Shown in pieces: positions 37,479-45,943 of a stretch of DNA of 64,000 bases. Numbering within the stretch: position 1 is the first letter of the stretch; each line of letters opens with the position of its first letter. The position numbers were made by a program, and so were the translations under genes. The notes beneath the pieces were generated by a model, which had not been told where the DNA came from, did not search any database, and saw only the letters and a program-made list of their open reading frames with translations. Origin of the DNA: Halomonas huangheensis (GTDB lineage Bacteria > Pseudomonadota > Gammaproteobacteria > Pseudomonadales > Halomonadaceae); assembly GCF_001431725.1 (NCBI RefSeq), contig NZ_CP013106.1:3100001-3164000 (forward strand), read 5' to 3'.

Positions 37479-38468
37479 ATGCATAGGCCTGCACAGCCGC
37501 CCCCCGAAACACTGAACCCCGAAGGCCAACCTCGTAAGGTTGGCGTCGAGCTGGAGTTCGCTGGCCTGCTGCCTCTGGACACTGCCAGGCTTGCTCAGTC
37601 CCTGTTCGGCGGCAGACTTGAACACCTCAGTGCCCATCGCATCAAATTGAAGGACACGAAATGGGGAGACTTCGGCATCGAGCTGGATTCACAGTACGTG
37701 CATCCAGAAAGCAATGCCAATGAGCCGGAAGACAGTGACTGGCGCCGCCTCAAGCATGACCTCGATAAAGCCTACCGTGAATTGCTTGGCGATGTTGTGA
37801 CCGGTGTAGTCCCCACCGAGATCGTCTGCCCGCCCATCCCCTGGGATCAGCTCGGCGAGTTGGATCGTTTGATCGATGAACTGCGCCACCACGGTGCCAA
37901 GGGTACGGATGCCAGCCTGCTGTATGGCTTTGGCCTGCATCTCAATCCGGAACTGCCCGCCCTGGATGAGGCAACCATTCTTCGCTACCTACGCGCTTGG
38001 CTACTATCCGCCGACTGGATACGCGAACAGATCCGGGTGGATATCACTCGGGAGTTCCTGCCGCATGCCAACCCCTTCCATCAGAAATACTGCCTGAAGG
38101 TCTGCGACGAACACTATGCCCCCGACCTGGATTCGCTGATCGACGATTACCTCGCCGACAACGCCACCCGTAATCGTGATCTCGATCTGTTGCCACTCTT
38201 TGCCTGGCTGCGCCCGAATCACCCACATCCGCTATTGCAGGGCGGACTGGTTCAGGCACGCCCAACCTTCCACTATCGCCTGCCCAATGCCCAGCTTTCA
38301 GATCCCGAGTGGGGAGTGGTCAGCGAATGGAACCGCTGGCTCGAAGTCGAATGGCTTGCCTGCACGCCCGACACACTCGCCGAACGCATGGCGGAATACC
38401 ATGCTCGTCATGCCCAACCCCGGTGGTGGCAACCTCTTCTCAACCTGATGCCGGGAGTTCGTCGCTGA
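37479..38468 (+). CDS. Putative amidoligase (COOH-NH2 ligase, glutamine-synthetase fold)
   Basis: 329 residues. The start KVGVELEFAGL, an acidic cluster (FGIELDSQYVH, PTEIVCPPIPW) and later GLHLNPELP and RVDITREF fit the Amidoligase_2 group of the glutamine-synthetase-like superfamily, predicted to join a carboxylate to an amine using ATP. The ATG at 37479 has AGGAGG five bases upstream; an extension to 37386 does not. The next gene, a class I amidotransferase, overlaps by one base (TGATG). Such pairs were predicted by comparative genomics to make or break small amide or peptide bonds. Substrates unknown. Confidence 0.7.
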   Translation: MHRPAQPPPETLNPEGQPRKVGVELEFAGLLPLDTARLAQSLFGGRLEHLSAHRIKLKDTKWGDFGIELDSQYVHPESNANEPEDSDWRRLKHDLDKAYRELLGDVVTGVVPTEIVCPPIPWDQLGELDRLIDELRHHGAKGTDASLLYGFGLHLNPELPALDEATILRYLRAWLLSADWIREQIRVDITREFLPHANPFHQKYCLKVCDEHYAPDLDSLIDDYLADNATRNRDLDLLPLFAWLRPNHPHPLLQGGLVQARPTFHYRLPNAQLSDPEWGVVSEWNRWLEVEWLACTPDTLAERMAEYHARHAQPRWWQPLLNLMPGVRR

Positions 38469-39199
38469 TGCCTCAACGCCCTCTGATCGGCATCTCGACC
38501 TCGGATCACAAGAGCCTGATTGCCTGGGCTTTCGATTGGCTGGCCGTCTGGCGACATGGTGGACGCCCGCTACGCTTGTCTCCTTCACGCCCCTGGCCGG
38601 ACAGGCTCGACGGTTTGATCATCGGCGGCGGAGATGACCTCCAGGCACACCTATACGGTGGCGAAGTTCAGTTGGATGTACGTGTTGACCCACAGCGCGA
38701 TGAATTGGAACTGGCGCTGCTGCGCCAGCAAATCCCGCGTGGTACCCCTGTGCTGGGAATCTGCCGCGGAGCCCAACTGATCAATGTCTACCTGGGTGGC
38801 ACCCTCGACAGCGATATCTACCAGAGTAACGCAGGCCTCAAGCGACGACGTACTGTGCTACCGCGCAAGACTGTTGATATCAGCCCCGGTAGTCAGTTGC
38901 ACGAGATCCTGCGGGTAAGCTGGTGTCGCATCAACAGTCTGCACCACCAGGCAGTACAGGCGACCGGGGATGGCATTCGAATCGTAGCACGAGACCGAGA
39001 TGGTCTCGTTCAGGCCATCGAGTCGCAGCAGCATGATTTTCTGATTGGCGTCCAGTGGCACCCGGAATTTCTGATCTTCAACCGGCCGCAACAACGCCTC
39101 ATACGTTCAATGATCGCTACCGCCAAGCGCCATGCCGAACAACGGGCCAGCGCCATGAACGACAACGTCCACCGTACGGATATCCGCGGTGGACGTTGA
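38468..39199 (+). CDS. Class I glutamine amidotransferase-like hydrolase (peptidase C26 type)
   Basis: 243 residues. Nucleophile elbow LGICRGAQLINV, DGLIIGGGDDL near residue 50, and the His-Glu pair in GVQWHPEF match the gamma-glutamyl hydrolase/PuuD-like branch. It starts on the stop codon of the amidoligase (TGATG), so the two are coupled and probably act on the same compound, as ligase and amidase or ammonia donor. The last codons lie in a long hairpin that may end transcription. The enzyme appears complete, with no signal peptide. Confidence 0.8.
   Translation: MPQRPLIGISTSDHKSLIAWAFDWLAVWRHGGRPLRLSPSRPWPDRLDGLIIGGGDDLQAHLYGGEVQLDVRVDPQRDELELALLRQQIPRGTPVLGICRGAQLINVYLGGTLDSDIYQSNAGLKRRRTVLPRKTVDISPGSQLHEILRVSWCRINSLHHQAVQATGDGIRIVARDRDGLVQAIESQQHDFLIGVQWHPEFLIFNRPQQRLIRSMIATAKRHAEQRASAMNDNVHRTDIRGGR
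39164..39197. terminator. Hairpin overlapping the amidotransferase 3' end
   Basis: AACGTCCACCG and CGGTGGACGTT form a perfect 11-bp stem; the interior also contains CGGATATCCG, itself palindromic. It covers the last codons of the amidotransferase and lies between it and the convergent osmC gene. No T-run follows on either side. Confidence 0.45.
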
Positions 39200-39264
39200 G
39201 CGTAACCAACGAAAGCGACCAGCTTGGGTTTTTAAACAGTGCCTGCCGCAAACATTTTCAGGCG

Positions 39265-39693
39265 TCAGACAAGACTGGCGTCCAGACTGATTTCGGCATT
39301 GAACAGCTTGGAAATTGGGCAACCAGCCTTGGCTTTCGCCGCCGCCTCCTGGAAGGCAGCATCATCGGCTCCGGGGATGCTAGCTCGCGTGGTCAAGTGA
39401 ATGCGAGTAATGGCGAATCCACCATCGACCTCCTCCAGGCTCACTTGAGCTTCAGTATCAATCGACTCTGCCTCGAGTTTCGATTCGCCCAGAATCATCG
39501 ACAACGCCATGGAGAAACAGCTGGCATGGGCTGCGCCAATCAGCTCTTCAGGATTGGTACCCGCCTGTCCCTCGAAGCGTTGCTTGAAGTCATAGGGCAC
39601 ATCATTGAGTGCGTCGCTGGCCGTGGAAACCACGCCCTTGCCGGTCTTGAGACCCCCTTTCCACTGCGCACTTGCGGTGTTGGTGATGCTCAT
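39265..39693 (-). CDS. osmC: OsmC-type organic hydroperoxide reductase
   Basis: 142 residues (143 in E. coli OsmC). The two reactive cysteines lie in GAAHASCFSMAL and KAGCPISKLF. TSITNTASAQWKGGLKTGKG-like N terminus and GTNPEELIGAAHA fit OsmC rather than Ohr. Protects against organic peroxides, often induced by osmotic stress. The start at 39693 follows AGAGGAG; the longer reading from 39774 is unsupported. Convergent with the amidotransferase and divergent from the aldo/keto reductase. Confidence 0.88.
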   Translation of the reverse strand: MSITNTASAQWKGGLKTGKGVVSTASDALNDVPYDFKQRFEGQAGTNPEELIGAAHASCFSMALSMILGESKLEAESIDTEAQVSLEEVDGGFAITRIHLTTRASIPGADDAAFQEAAAKAKAGCPISKLFNAEISLDASLV

Positions 39694-39852
39694 CGTCGAC
39701 TCCTCTGGATGGGTATTGGGCGCCATGGTGGTGATCACCATGGCAGCGGTATTCAGCATGCGACTTATCAGCACGACTGTCGAGTTACGGTTTGCCTCAG
39801 CCTAACTCTACTGCCATAGTTATGGAAACATTTTCCGAAAATTGAGGCTGCG

Positions 39853-40716
39853 ATGGCAATTCCCTACGTGAGCATCGGTCCGCAACAACTGCCTGCCATT
39901 GGCCAGGGCACCTGGCATATGGGCGAAGGACACGTTTCGCGACAGCAGGAAGTGCAGGCGCTGCAGCACGGCCTGGAACTGGGCCTGAAAGTCATCGATA
40001 GTGCCGAGATGTATGCCGACGGTGGTGCCGAGGAAGTGGTCGGTGAGGCACTCAAGGGGCGACGCGACGAGGCCTTTCTGGTCTCCAAGTGCTACCCATG
40101 GAATGCCGGACGCGATAGTGCGATTCGAGCCTGCGAAGCCAGTCTCAAGCGCATGGCGACGGACCATATTGACCTGTATCTACTGCATTGGCCGGGCAGC
40201 ATTCCTCTCGACGAAACCCTCGAAGCCTTCGAGCGACTGACGACATCCGGCAAGATTCGTCGTTTTGGGGTCTCCAATTTCGATATCGATGAACTCCAGA
40301 CCCTACATTCGCTCGATGGTGGGCAGCACTGCGCGGTCAACCAGGTGCTGTATCACCTGGCTTCACGTGGTATCGAGGTGGAACTGTTACCCTGGATGCG
40401 TCAGCAGCATATGCCGGTAATGGCCTACTGTCCGCTCGCTCAGGCCGGCGCCTGGGGAGCCGATCCTCTCCATGACCCAGCCGTCATCGAGATTGCCGCG
40501 GACCTGAACATTTCACCAGCCCAATTGCTGCTTGCCTGGTGCATTCATGCGCCCGGCGCACAACGCGATGTCATGGCGATTCCCAAGGCATCCCATCCGG
40601 CGCATGTTGGTGACAACGCTGCGGCGCTGGAGATCCAGCTCGACGATGAAACGCTCTCCCGGTTGGAACGACTTTATCCACTACCGCCCCACAAACCACC
40701 GCTGGATATCGTCTAG
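39853..40716 (+). CDS. Aldo/keto reductase
   Basis: 287 residues, a TIM-barrel NAD(P)H-dependent reductase. The catalytic tetrad is visible: Asp and Tyr in VIDSAEMYADGG, Lys in VSKCYPWNA, His in YLLHWPGS. Cofactor segment AIPKASHPAHVGDNAAA near the C terminus. It resembles the YeaE-like group (methylglyoxal or general carbonyl reduction), but the substrate is not predicted. Convergent with a LysR gene, with nine bases between stops. Confidence 0.85.
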   Translation: MAIPYVSIGPQQLPAIGQGTWHMGEGHVSRQQEVQALQHGLELGLKVIDSAEMYADGGAEEVVGEALKGRRDEAFLVSKCYPWNAGRDSAIRACEASLKRMATDHIDLYLLHWPGSIPLDETLEAFERLTTSGKIRRFGVSNFDIDELQTLHSLDGGQHCAVNQVLYHLASRGIEVELLPWMRQQHMPVMAYCPLAQAGAWGADPLHDPAVIEIAADLNISPAQLLLAWCIHAPGAQRDVMAIPKASHPAHVGDNAAALEIQLDDETLSRLERLYPLPPHKPPLDIV

Positions 40717-40725
40717 CGCGGTGCT

Positions 40726-41652
40726 TTACTGGCTTTCATGGCTCGGCAGCGATTTTTCGGCGACGCTCATCAGCCAATCGATCCATGCCAGGACGCGGCT
40801 ATCGCCGACCCGTGAATGGCGGACAGCAACATAGTAGGCCCCACATAGCAGGGGTTCACTGGCGGCCTCGACCAAACGCCCCTGCGTCAATTCCTGAAGC
40901 ACGAAATAACGCGGCAGAATCGCGACCCCGATGCCGTGAAGTGCCGCATCCAGAACAAACTGGAAGTGCTCGAAACGCTGACCACTCAGAGCAGCGATCT
41001 GCTTATCCGACATGCCGACCTCGTTGAACCACAGCCAGGTGGACGACAGGTGGGAGAGAGATGCCCTGGGCGTATGGTAGAGCAGCGGATAGCGCACCAG
41101 ATCGCGATGGTCATCGACCACCCCGCAGCGCTCGCGCAATGCAGGTGTGCACACTGCCACCAGTTCACAGGGCATCAGCAAGGTCGACTCGAAATCGCGC
41201 CAATTGCCCTCGCCATACAGGATGCCAACATCGAAACCTTCCTGGGTGACATAAAGTTGCTGAAGGTCATTGGCGAACTCCACTTCCACATCAGGGTAGC
41301 TGCTCGCAAATGACTCCATGCGTGGCAGCAACCAGCGTGTGGTAAAGGAGGGTTCCGCGCCCACCAGCAGCGGCCGAGCATGATCTCTTTGCACTTCTCT
41401 GGTGGCAGCGGCAAGACGCTCGAGCAATGGCCCGATGTCCCGGGCGTATTGCGCGCCGCTGTCCGTCAGTACCAGACGTTGTTTGACTCGACGGAACAGC
41501 TGACAACCCAGTGAGTCCTCGAGGTTACGGATCTGACGACTGACCGCTCCCTGGGTCAGGCTCAACTCTTCCGCCGCCTGGGTCACACTCGAATGCCTGG
41601 CGGCCGCTTCGAAACAACTCAGCGCAATGATCGATGGCAATCGCTTCGACAT
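40726..41652 (-). CDS. LysR-family regulator (GcvA-like)
   Basis: 308 residues from the ATG at 41652, which follows AGGA by nine bases; the ATG at 41661 directly abuts that site. Winged helix with FEAAARHSSVTQAAEELSLTQGAVSRQIRNLE and an effector domain with FTTRWLLPRM, as in GcvA/DsdC-type regulators. Divergent from the aldolase-YjiH-amidohydrolase-CobW genes, which it probably controls. Confidence 0.87.
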   Translation of the reverse strand: MSKRLPSIIALSCFEAAARHSSVTQAAEELSLTQGAVSRQIRNLEDSLGCQLFRRVKQRLVLTDSGAQYARDIGPLLERLAAATREVQRDHARPLLVGAEPSFTTRWLLPRMESFASSYPDVEVEFANDLQQLYVTQEGFDVGILYGEGNWRDFESTLLMPCELVAVCTPALRERCGVVDDHRDLVRYPLLYHTPRASLSHLSSTWLWFNEVGMSDKQIAALSGQRFEHFQFVLDAALHGIGVAILPRYFVLQELTQGRLVEAASEPLLCGAYYVAVRHSRVGDSRVLAWIDWLMSVAEKSLPSHESQ

Positions 41653-41797
41653 CGACTTCATTCCTTTTTGTAATAACCTGTTCAATCTATTTCGTTATCC
41701 GCCGCCCAACAAGTGCCCTATGCTCCGAACAAAGCCCGGCGCTTTGGCACCACTCTGTGTGAATTGTCAAAAAAGCGTTACACAAGAGGAGATTACA

Positions 41798-42538
41798 ATG
41801 CATATATCGGGTGACGAACCCTCTCTGCGCACTGACCTGGCTGCAGCCTATCGTCTACTCGATCATTATGGCTGGAGTGATCAGGTCTTTACCCATATTT
41901 CCGTGCGCCTTCCCAGTGAGACCCCAACATTCCTGATCAATGCCTATGGTCTGATGCCCGAGGAAGTCACCGCGTCGAACCTGGTGAAGATCGATACCGA
42001 AGGCAACAAGATCGATAACACGAATATCGAGGTCAATCCCGCCGGCTTCACCATTCACAGCGCCATCCATGCTGCCCGTCATGACGCCGTCTGCGTCATG
42101 CACACCCACACCATGGCCGGCATGGCTGTTGCTGCACTCGAAGAAGGTCTGCAGCCACTCAATCAGACCAGCATGGCCTTCCATAACCGCCTGGCCTACT
42201 ACAACTACGAAGGGATTCCACTGGACCTCGGTGTCCGCGAACGACTGGTGGCAGCACTCGGTGATCACAAGTGCATGATCCTTCGCAACCACGGCCTGCT
42301 GACCGTGGGGCGCAGTGTCGCTGAAGCCTTCTTCTACATGTACTACCTGAACAAGGCCTGCGAGATCCAGATCGAGGCGATGAAGACCGGAAGAAAACTG
42401 ATTGTCCCTTCCGCAAGTGACTGCGAATTCACCGCTCAGCAGTTCGACAACCCCCGCTACCACAACCAAAGCGTCGAGCTGGTCTGGAGTGCTCTGCGCC
42501 GCAAGCTGGACCGCATGAATGCGGATTACCGCTGCTGA
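41798..42538 (+). CDS. Class II aldolase/adducin-family protein
   Basis: 246 residues. The zinc-binding HTHTMAG pair and LRNHGLLTVG with a further His are typical; GWSDQVFTHISVR near residue 25 is characteristic of the adducin-like branch. AGAGGAG lies six bases before the ATG. A longer frame to 41627 has no support. First gene of a set with a YjiH-like transporter, amidohydrolase and CobW. It may cleave or decarboxylate a product in that pathway; substrate unknown. Confidence 0.82.
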   Translation: MHISGDEPSLRTDLAAAYRLLDHYGWSDQVFTHISVRLPSETPTFLINAYGLMPEEVTASNLVKIDTEGNKIDNTNIEVNPAGFTIHSAIHAARHDAVCVMHTHTMAGMAVAALEEGLQPLNQTSMAFHNRLAYYNYEGIPLDLGVRERLVAALGDHKCMILRNHGLLTVGRSVAEAFFYMYYLNKACEIQIEAMKTGRKLIVPSASDCEFTAQQFDNPRYHNQSVELVWSALRRKLDRMNADYRC

Positions 42539-42655
42539 CGCCCGAGAAGATTCGATTCCTTGCACGAGGCGCTGAGCATGAGCTGCCAACACCACACTCC
42601 ATCAGCGCTCAGCCGGGTAGCTCAACTCAACAACAAATAAACAAAGGGTGTTTCC

Positions 42656-44050
42656 ATGATTGAACAACCTCGCTCCAAATCTGCTTCCCGAGGGAGAACA
42701 GGAGTCGCCGGTCAGTACACTGCCAAACAGCTGGCAAAATTCATCATTCCTACGCTGCTCGGCATTCTGTTGTTCCTGACGCCAATCATGAGCGATGGCA
42801 AGCTCACGGTGATGATTGCGCTGATCATCGACTTCATCAACAACGTCATCAAACCGTATATGGTACCAGTGGCCGCCCTTGTCGCCGTGGTGCCCAGCAT
42901 CATCACGGTGATCGTCAGCGCCACCCCGCTGAAGCAGCATCCCAACCGCTTCATGCAGTTGTTCAACCCCGGGCTGAACTGGACCATCATTCGTGTGGTC
43001 GGCGCGGTGCTGATGGTAATGGTCTACTTCGAGATTGGCCCGGAATGGATCTGGAGCCGAGATACCGGCGGCGTCATGCTCTACGATGTCGGCCCCGTGG
43101 TTCTGGCCATCTATTTCCTGTCCGCCGTCCTGCTGCCACTGCTGACCGACTACGGCCTGATGGAGTTCGCCGGTAGCCTGATCAGCCGCGTCTTCGAAAA
43201 ACTGTTCGGGCTACCGGGGCGTGCTGCCATCGATAGCCTGGCGTCGTGGCTTTCCGCTTCCGCGGTTGGCATCATTCTGACCACGCAGCAATACCGTGAT
43301 GGCTTCTACAGCAGCCGTGAAGCCTGTGTGATTGCCACCAACTTCTCCATCGTCTCGATCGCCTATTCATATCTGTTGCTGAGCATCATCGGTATGCAGC
43401 ACGTATTCCTGCCGTGGTATGCATCGGTGGCGCTGACCGGCATCATCTGCGCGATCATCGTACCCAAACTGCCTCCACTGCGTTTCAAGAAAGATAACTA
43501 TGCTCCTGCCGAGGGCAAGCAGCTCAAGGAAGACCGCTACGAAGGAGAAGGCCTCTTCGCATTGGGTGTGCGGCGTGCCGTAGAACGCGCTGATAACGCT
43601 GCGTCACCACTGGAGTTGCTCAAGCGTGGCGTGCATACCAGTCTGGATATCGCCATCTCGGTATATCCAGGCATGATGATCATCGGCTGCACTGGCCTGG
43701 CGCTGATTGCCTATACTCCGCTGTTCGATATCCTCTCCACGCCGCTGGTTCCGGTGCTCAACCTGCTGCAACTTCCTGAAGCCGAACAGGCTGCGCCTGC
43801 CCTGCTGGCTGGTATCGTCGACAGCATCATGCCGTCCATTCTCGGCGCCGGTATCGAGAGCGAAGTCACCCGCTTCGTACTTGCCGGGGTCGCCGTCAGC
43901 CAGATCATCTTCTTCACCGAGGCCGCCATCGTTCTGGTCAGGGCCAACATCGGTCTGAAACTGCGCGACCTGCTGATGATCTATGTGCTGCGAGTACTGA
44001 TTTCGCTGCCGCTGCTGTCCCTGTTTGGCCATCTGATACTCAGCCACTGA
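42656..44050 (+). CDS. YjiH-like membrane protein with nucleoside-recognition (Gate) domains
   Basis: 464 residues, about ten helices. Helical segments such as FAGSLISRVFEKLFGLPGRAAID and LASWLSASAVGIILTTQQYRDG, and a second half with LLAGIVDSIMPSILGAG, fit the YjiH/YjiG-type Gate-domain proteins, possible solute carriers related to nucleoside transporters. It follows the aldolase by 117 bases and precedes the amidohydrolase by 75 bases, with a palindromic hairpin after it. It probably imports the operon substrate. Confidence 0.75.
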   Translation: MIEQPRSKSASRGRTGVAGQYTAKQLAKFIIPTLLGILLFLTPIMSDGKLTVMIALIIDFINNVIKPYMVPVAALVAVVPSIITVIVSATPLKQHPNRFMQLFNPGLNWTIIRVVGAVLMVMVYFEIGPEWIWSRDTGGVMLYDVGPVVLAIYFLSAVLLPLLTDYGLMEFAGSLISRVFEKLFGLPGRAAIDSLASWLSASAVGIILTTQQYRDGFYSSREACVIATNFSIVSIAYSYLLLSIIGMQHVFLPWYASVALTGIICAIIVPKLPPLRFKKDNYAPAEGKQLKEDRYEGEGLFALGVRRAVERADNAASPLELLKRGVHTSLDIAISVYPGMMIIGCTGLALIAYTPLFDILSTPLVPVLNLLQLPEAEQAAPALLAGIVDSIMPSILGAGIESEVTRFVLAGVAVSQIIFFTEAAIVLVRANIGLKLRDLLMIYVLRVLISLPLLSLFGHLILSH

Positions 44051-44058
44051 ACCCGGCC

Positions 44059-44078
44059 GGGGGCATGATCATGCCCCC
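44059..44078 (+). terminator. Perfect 20-bp palindrome after yjiH
   Basis: GGGGGCATGATCATGCCCCC is fully self-complementary. As RNA it would fold into a hairpin 8 bases after the yjiH-like stop, but lacks a T-tract. It could separate or regulate the downstream amidohydrolase, or bind a dimeric protein. Confidence 0.4.
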
Positions 44079-44125
44079 AACTCAGGACCGACTTCCTTCT
44101 CGTTTCCCTTGTCGAGATTCAAGCA

Positions 44126-45862
44126 ATGACGATTTCCCGGACTGGTAACAACATTACCACCAGCAACATCACTGCCGACCTGGTACTGACCAATGGCCGC
44201 ATCTATACGGTCAACGACCAACAACCCTGGGTCGAGGCCGTTGCCATCAAGAGCAACCGCTTTATCGCTGTCGGAAATGCCGACGAGGTCAAGACTCTGA
44301 TCGGCGAGCGCACTAGAGTCATCGACCTCGGTGGCCGCTTTGCCATGCCTGGCATCTACGACATGCACACCCATCCGGACCTGGCACTGGCACCCGGCTA
44401 TGCCGGTTATCTGGATGTGGGACTCGAAGACCCGACTCCCCAGCAGGTCAAGCAGGCCATGCTCGACTACGCGGCCAACGCCCCCGCCGACGCCGATGGC
44501 TGGGTGTATGGCGCCTACTTCGTGCGTTACACCTTCAAGCAGGCTGGTATCGTTGCCGACCGCGAGTGGCTGGATAGCTTTCTGCCTGATCGCCCAGCGG
44601 CGATTCTCGACCGCTCCTGGGGTTGCATGCTGGTCAATTCGAAGGCGTTGGAGCTGGCCGGTATCAACGCCGACACCCCCGACCCTCGCCATGGCTACAT
44701 CGAACGCGACAGTATCACTGGCGAACCGACCGGTATTCTGGTCGATGGTGCCTACGCATTGATCCACGCGGCGATGCCGCCGACACCCGCCCATGCCCTG
44801 CAACGCGCCTATGGCGAAGCGGTCAACTTCCAGAGTGGCCGCGGCGTGGTCGGCACCAAGTTCGTGCATGTCTGCGAACACCGCCTCAATGCCCTCAAGG
44901 CCATCGATCAGCGCGGCAAGCTGACTGTGCGCGTCGAAGCGGCGATCAGTTGGCAGGACGATATCTTCCCGGTTAAACGCCGCTGGGAGCTGTTGGCTGG
45001 CGAACGTCACTTCTATCGCAGCTCGCGCCTCAACGCCAACGCGGTCAAGTTCCACTTCGACGGCACCCATGAGTCGCGCTCGTCGTTCCTGTCGACCGCC
45101 TGGCCTGGCGAGGACAGCTGGCGTGGGCATCTCAACCTGACACCGGAACATATCACCGATATGGTCGCCGATATGGACCGCAAGGGTATCCGTGTCATCG
45201 CCCACTGCACCGGAGATGGCGCTTCCGACCTTTTCCTTGATGCGGTGGCTGAGGCACGGCGACGCAACGGACCCAACGGCGTCCGCCACCAGTGCGCTCA
45301 CTGCACCACCCTGCTCGACGAAAACCTGGCGCGCTTCGCCGATCTCAATGTCATCGCCGAGTTCTCACCGGTGGGCTGGTACCCATCCTCCTTCAGCTAT
45401 GCCCGTGCGGTGTTCGGTGAGGATCGCATGCAGCGCGCCTACAACTTCAAGGGCGTGCTGGACAACGGCGGCACCGCGGTAATGGGCACCGACTGGCCGG
45501 TATCGAGCTTCGATCCGTGGATCGGCTTCGAGGCCATGGTGACGCGCGAGAACCCCTGGGGCGAAGAAGATGGCCGTTTCTACGGCGAGCCGATCAGCCT
45601 CGAGCAGGCCATGCGTGTGATGACGATCAATGGTGCGAAGGCAATGGAAATCGAGGATCGTGCTGGATCGATCGAAGTCGGCAAGTACGCCGACCTGATT
45701 GTCCTCGATCGCAACCTGTTCGACGTCGAGCCCAAGGGCAATATCCACAATACCCGCGTCGAGATGACGCTGATGGAAGGTCAACTGGTATGGGACGCCC
45801 ATGGCGAATTCGATGGCACCGAGCATGAGGCCACCTGGACCCGCGAGCTGCCCGACTTCTGA
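44126..45862 (+). CDS. YtcJ-like amidohydrolase, second copy
   Basis: 578 residues. Metal-site residues: MHTHPD after PGIYD, Lys and His in VKFHFDGTH, HCTGDG, HQCAHC and Asp in GTDWPVS. N-terminal VLTNGRIYTVND and C-terminal VGKYADLIVLDRN are typical of YtcJ/AepA-like enzymes. It differs much from the 4996-6639 enzyme in sequence but shares the type and the neighbouring cobW. It probably hydrolyses an amide or cyclic ureide whose uptake and further breakdown involve the upstream genes. Cytoplasmic, no signal peptide. Confidence 0.82.
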   Translation: MTISRTGNNITTSNITADLVLTNGRIYTVNDQQPWVEAVAIKSNRFIAVGNADEVKTLIGERTRVIDLGGRFAMPGIYDMHTHPDLALAPGYAGYLDVGLEDPTPQQVKQAMLDYAANAPADADGWVYGAYFVRYTFKQAGIVADREWLDSFLPDRPAAILDRSWGCMLVNSKALELAGINADTPDPRHGYIERDSITGEPTGILVDGAYALIHAAMPPTPAHALQRAYGEAVNFQSGRGVVGTKFVHVCEHRLNALKAIDQRGKLTVRVEAAISWQDDIFPVKRRWELLAGERHFYRSSRLNANAVKFHFDGTHESRSSFLSTAWPGEDSWRGHLNLTPEHITDMVADMDRKGIRVIAHCTGDGASDLFLDAVAEARRRNGPNGVRHQCAHCTTLLDENLARFADLNVIAEFSPVGWYPSSFSYARAVFGEDRMQRAYNFKGVLDNGGTAVMGTDWPVSSFDPWIGFEAMVTRENPWGEEDGRFYGEPISLEQAMRVMTINGAKAMEIEDRAGSIEVGKYADLIVLDRNLFDVEPKGNIHNTRVEMTLMEGQLVWDAHGEFDGTEHEATWTRELPDF

Positions 45863-45943
45863 CTTCGCCTTGCCGAGCACTGCGATGCAGCGCTCGGCTC
45901 CGCGTATCACCCATCGCGCACCATGACATATTGCGAGATCATC

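Noticed and set aside
44069..45301. Minus-strand open frame of about 410 codons opposite the second amidohydrolase
   Set aside because: The plus-strand gene has the full metal site; the antisense frame has no domain.
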